From: an uncultured Lachnospiraceae bacterium
GTDB lineage: Bacteria; Bacillota; Clostridia; Lachnospirales; Lachnospiraceae
Direction of reading: 5' to 3'
Length of the DNA: 7,599 nt
Assembly (NCBI GenBank): GCA_947175305.1
Contig: CAMWMO010000062.1
Location: forward strand, 1-7,599
Shown here: one piece after another, positions 5,900-7,599 of the stretch
Layout: each line of letters starts with the position of its first letter
Position numbering within the stretch: position 1 is the first letter of the stretch
Notes under the pieces: model-generated
Databases searched by the model: none
Seen by the model: the letters and a program-made list of their open reading frames with translations, nothing else
Told to the model about the DNA's origin: nothing
Made by a program: the position numbers and the translations under genes

Positions 5900-7516
5900 C
5901 TAGAGGGGTATGTTTCCGTGCTTCTTCTTCGGATTCTCCGTCTGTTTATTCTTTAAGCCGCGCAGGGCCTTGATCAGGGCCACCCTTGTCTCCTCCGGCT
6001 TGATCACTTCATTGACGTAGCCTCTGGCTGCCGCCACATAAGGATTCAGGAATCTATCCTCATATTCCTTCTTGCACTGTGCCCGCATGGCCTCCGGATC
6101 GGCCGCCGCCTTGATCTTTCTCTTAAAGGCGATGTTTACTGCACCGTCCGCTCCCATCACTGCAATCTCTGCGATGGGCCATGCATATACAATGTCCGCT
6201 CCCATCTCCTTGGAATTCATGGCAATATATGCGCCGCCGTAAGCCTTACGCATGATCAGCGAGATCTTAGGCACGGTAGCCTCCGAATAAGCATAAAGAA
6301 TCTTTGCCCCATGGCGGATGATGCCGTTGTGCTCCTGCGCTGTTCCGGGCAGGAAAGCGGGCACATCGATCAGAGTGATCAGCGGTATGTTAAAGCAGTC
6401 GCAGAACCGTATGAATCTGGCAATCTTATCGGATGCGTGATAGTCCAGGGAACCTCCCATGGAATTGGGCTGATTCGCTACGATACCTACGACTTTGCCC
6501 TCCATGCGGCACCAGCCCACCACCGCATTGGTGGCAAACTCCTTCTGCACCTCAAAAAAACTGCCCTCGTCCACGATACAGTCGATGACTTCCTTCACAT
6601 CATAGGCATGGCGGGAATTATCCGGCACAATATCCTTGATCTTGGCTGCCTTAGCTCTCGTGGCACTATCCGGTCTCACGCTCTCTCCTCTGCCAAACAC
6701 CTTTCCTACTCTGGAAGGGATACTCTGTCTCTCAGCAGTATTCACCACGGGCGGCTTCTCCATCCAGTTGCTGGGCAGATAGGATAACAGCTTGCGCACT
6801 CCCATCAGGCACTCGTTCTCCGTATCATAGGTAAAATGGGATACACCGCTCTTCTTAGCGTGTACATCGGCGCCTCCCAGCTCCTCCACGGAAACCTGCT
6901 CGTTGATGACCGTCTTCACCACGTTCGGCCCGGTGATGAACATCTTGGAAATGTCCTTCACCATAAAGATAAAGTCACAGATGGCAGGCGCATAGCAGGC
7001 ACCGCCCGAACAGGGACCCAGAATCACCGCGATCTGGGGAATCACCCCTGACGCCTTCGTATGGCGCAGGAACATGCCGCTGTAACCGCTCAGAGAAGAG
7101 ATACCCTCCTCGATCCTTGCGCCGCCGCTGTCATTGATACAGATCAGGGGCGCTTTCATCTCCATAGCCATATCCTGAATCCGGCAGATCTTAAAAGAGT
7201 GATACTCTCCCAGCGTACCGCCGATCACAGTAAAGTCTTCGCTGGCTACAAATACCTGACGACCATCGATCTCACCATAGCCTGTCACCACACCATCGCC
7301 GGGCACACGTCTTTTATCCAGATCAAAATCGTCGATACGGGACTCCAAAAAGCCGTCCACCTCCACGAAAGTGCCCGGATCCAGCAAAATCTCGATCCGC
7401 TCTCTGGCCGTCAGCTTGCCCGCAGCATGCTGCTTATCGATCTTATTCTGACCGCCGCCCAACAGAGCTTTCTCTCTTCTTCTGTCAAGTTCCTTATTCG
7501 CCTCATTCCAGTTCAT
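5900..7516 (-). CDS. Biotin-dependent carboxyltransferase subunit (methylmalonyl-CoA decarboxylase alpha / propionyl-CoA carboxylase beta type)
   Basis: Moves a carboxyl group between an acyl-CoA and biotin on a partner carrier protein, either in an acyl-CoA carboxylase or in a sodium-pumping methylmalonyl-CoA decarboxylase. I start it at ATG 7516 (538 residues) because GGAGG lies 6 nt upstream; a TTG at 7561 would add 15 residues but has no ribosome binding site. Two crotonase-like halves are visible. The N-terminal half has A-G-K-L-T-A-R-E-R (32-40) and oxyanion segment D-S-G-G-A-R-I-E-E-G (129-138). The C-terminal half has F-L-P-G-T-A-Q-E-H-N-G-I-I-R-H-G (388-403) and R-K-A-Y-G-G-A-Y-I-A-M (423-433). 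The tail K-K-H-G-N-I-P-L is typical of the family. Ile431 sits where Streptomyces PccB has Asp and its broader-range paralogue AccB has Ile. No biotin carrier, biotin carboxylase, or decarboxylase beta/gamma/delta gene follows; partners must lie elsewhere. Exact acyl-CoA substrate and direction are unresolved. Confidence 0.9.
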   Translation of the reverse strand: MNWNEANKELDRRREKALLGGGQNKIDKQHAAGKLTARERIEILLDPGTFVEVDGFLESRIDDFDLDKRRVPGDGVVTGYGEIDGRQVFVASEDFTVIGGTLGEYHSFKICRIQDMAMEMKAPLICINDSGGARIEEGISSLSGYSGMFLRHTKASGVIPQIAVILGPCSGGACYAPAICDFIFMVKDISKMFITGPNVVKTVINEQVSVEELGGADVHAKKSGVSHFTYDTENECLMGVRKLLSYLPSNWMEKPPVVNTAERQSIPSRVGKVFGRGESVRPDSATRAKAAKIKDIVPDNSRHAYDVKEVIDCIVDEGSFFEVQKEFATNAVVGWCRMEGKVVGIVANQPNSMGGSLDYHASDKIARFIRFCDCFNIPLITLIDVPAFLPGTAQEHNGIIRHGAKILYAYSEATVPKISLIMRKAYGGAYIAMNSKEMGADIVYAWPIAEIAVMGADGAVNIAFKRKIKAAADPEAMRAQCKKEYEDRFLNPYVAAARGYVNEVIKPEETRVALIKALRGLKNKQTENPKKKHGNIPL

Positions 7517-7522
7517 AGAGCG

Positions 7523-7527
7523 CCTCC
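7523..7527 (-). promoter_or_regulatory. Ribosome binding site deciding the carboxyltransferase start
   Basis: On the minus strand GGAGG (7527 down to 7523) lies 6 nt before ATG 7516. The in-frame TTG at 7561 has nothing comparable and is only a few bases from the predicted transcription start, so the shorter protein is preferred. Confidence 0.8.
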
Positions 7528-7574
7528 ATCTTGTTTGACCTTCCAATACTTTGATATTCAAACTTTCCAGTTGT

Positions 7575-7580
7575 ATTATA
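7575..7580 (-). promoter_or_regulatory. -10 box of the carboxyltransferase promoter (cut by the window edge)
   Basis: A perfect TATAAT is read on the minus strand from 7580 to 7575. With normal spacing the -35 box would start at about 7597-7603, so it falls at or past the window end. The start of transcription would be near 7568, giving a leader of about 50 nt. Confidence 0.55.
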
Positions 7581-7599
7581 GGCAGAGTACCACTTTTTG

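Noticed and set aside
6311..7051. Plus-strand open frames opposite the carboxyltransferase
   Set aside because: They lie fully within a conserved gene on the other strand and their translations show no family motif.
7517..7561. TTG at 7561 as the carboxyltransferase start
   Set aside because: It has no Shine-Dalgarno sequence, lies within about 10 nt of the predicted transcript start, and the extra residues are not typical of the family; ATG 7516 has GGAGG at ideal spacing.

Overview
The window looks like part of a contig from an anaerobic gut Firmicute, most likely a Lachnospiraceae (Clostridium cluster XIVa) member. This is inferred from the AGGAGG-type ribosome binding sites, sigma-A-like promoters, balanced base composition in genes with AT-rich gaps, and the look of the proteins: a FliD-like orphan, GH13 subfamily 31-type alpha-glucosidases, and a decarboxylase-type carboxyltransferase. 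I cannot name a species. The first 37 bases are not genomic: bases 5-37 match the Nextera (Tn5) read-1 adapter at 31 of 33 positions, so the contig end was not trimmed.

Layout. 38-246 is a leader with a good extended -10 promoter, whose -35 box lies in the loop of a perfect 9-bp inverted repeat, and a strong ribosome binding site. 247-1560 (+) encodes a protein resembling the C-terminal part of the flagellar filament cap FliD but without the FliD N-terminus; no other flagellar gene is in view. It ends at a two-tier hairpin terminator. 1651-2577 (+) encodes an AraC-family regulator with an N-terminal cupin sensor. 2617-4152 and 4185-5852 (+) encode two tandem GH13 alpha-glucosidases. The second is complete and predicted to prefer alpha-1,6 bonds (isomaltose, isomalto-oligosaccharides, short dextrins). 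The first has an excellent reading frame but lacks the first ~57 residues of the fold, including barrel strands 1 and 2, and has no ribosome binding site, so it is a 5'-deleted pseudogene or an assembly join. A hairpin at 5853-5875 can terminate transcription from both sides. 5900-7516 (-) encodes a biotin-dependent carboxyltransferase (methylmalonyl-CoA decarboxylase alpha / propionyl-CoA carboxylase beta type), with its -10 box close to the window end.

How the genes fit together. The regulator and the two glucosidases plausibly form a small oligosaccharide-use unit: the regulator senses a sugar-related signal and controls the adjacent glucosidases, which split imported oligosaccharides in the cytoplasm. 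No transporter gene is present here. The FliD-like gene and the carboxyltransferase appear to be separate transcription units. I see no CRISPR array, tRNA, rRNA or natural insertion sequence. I found no clear new multi-gene system; the most unusual items are the FliD-like orphan, the truncated glucosidase and the inverted repeat around the first promoter.
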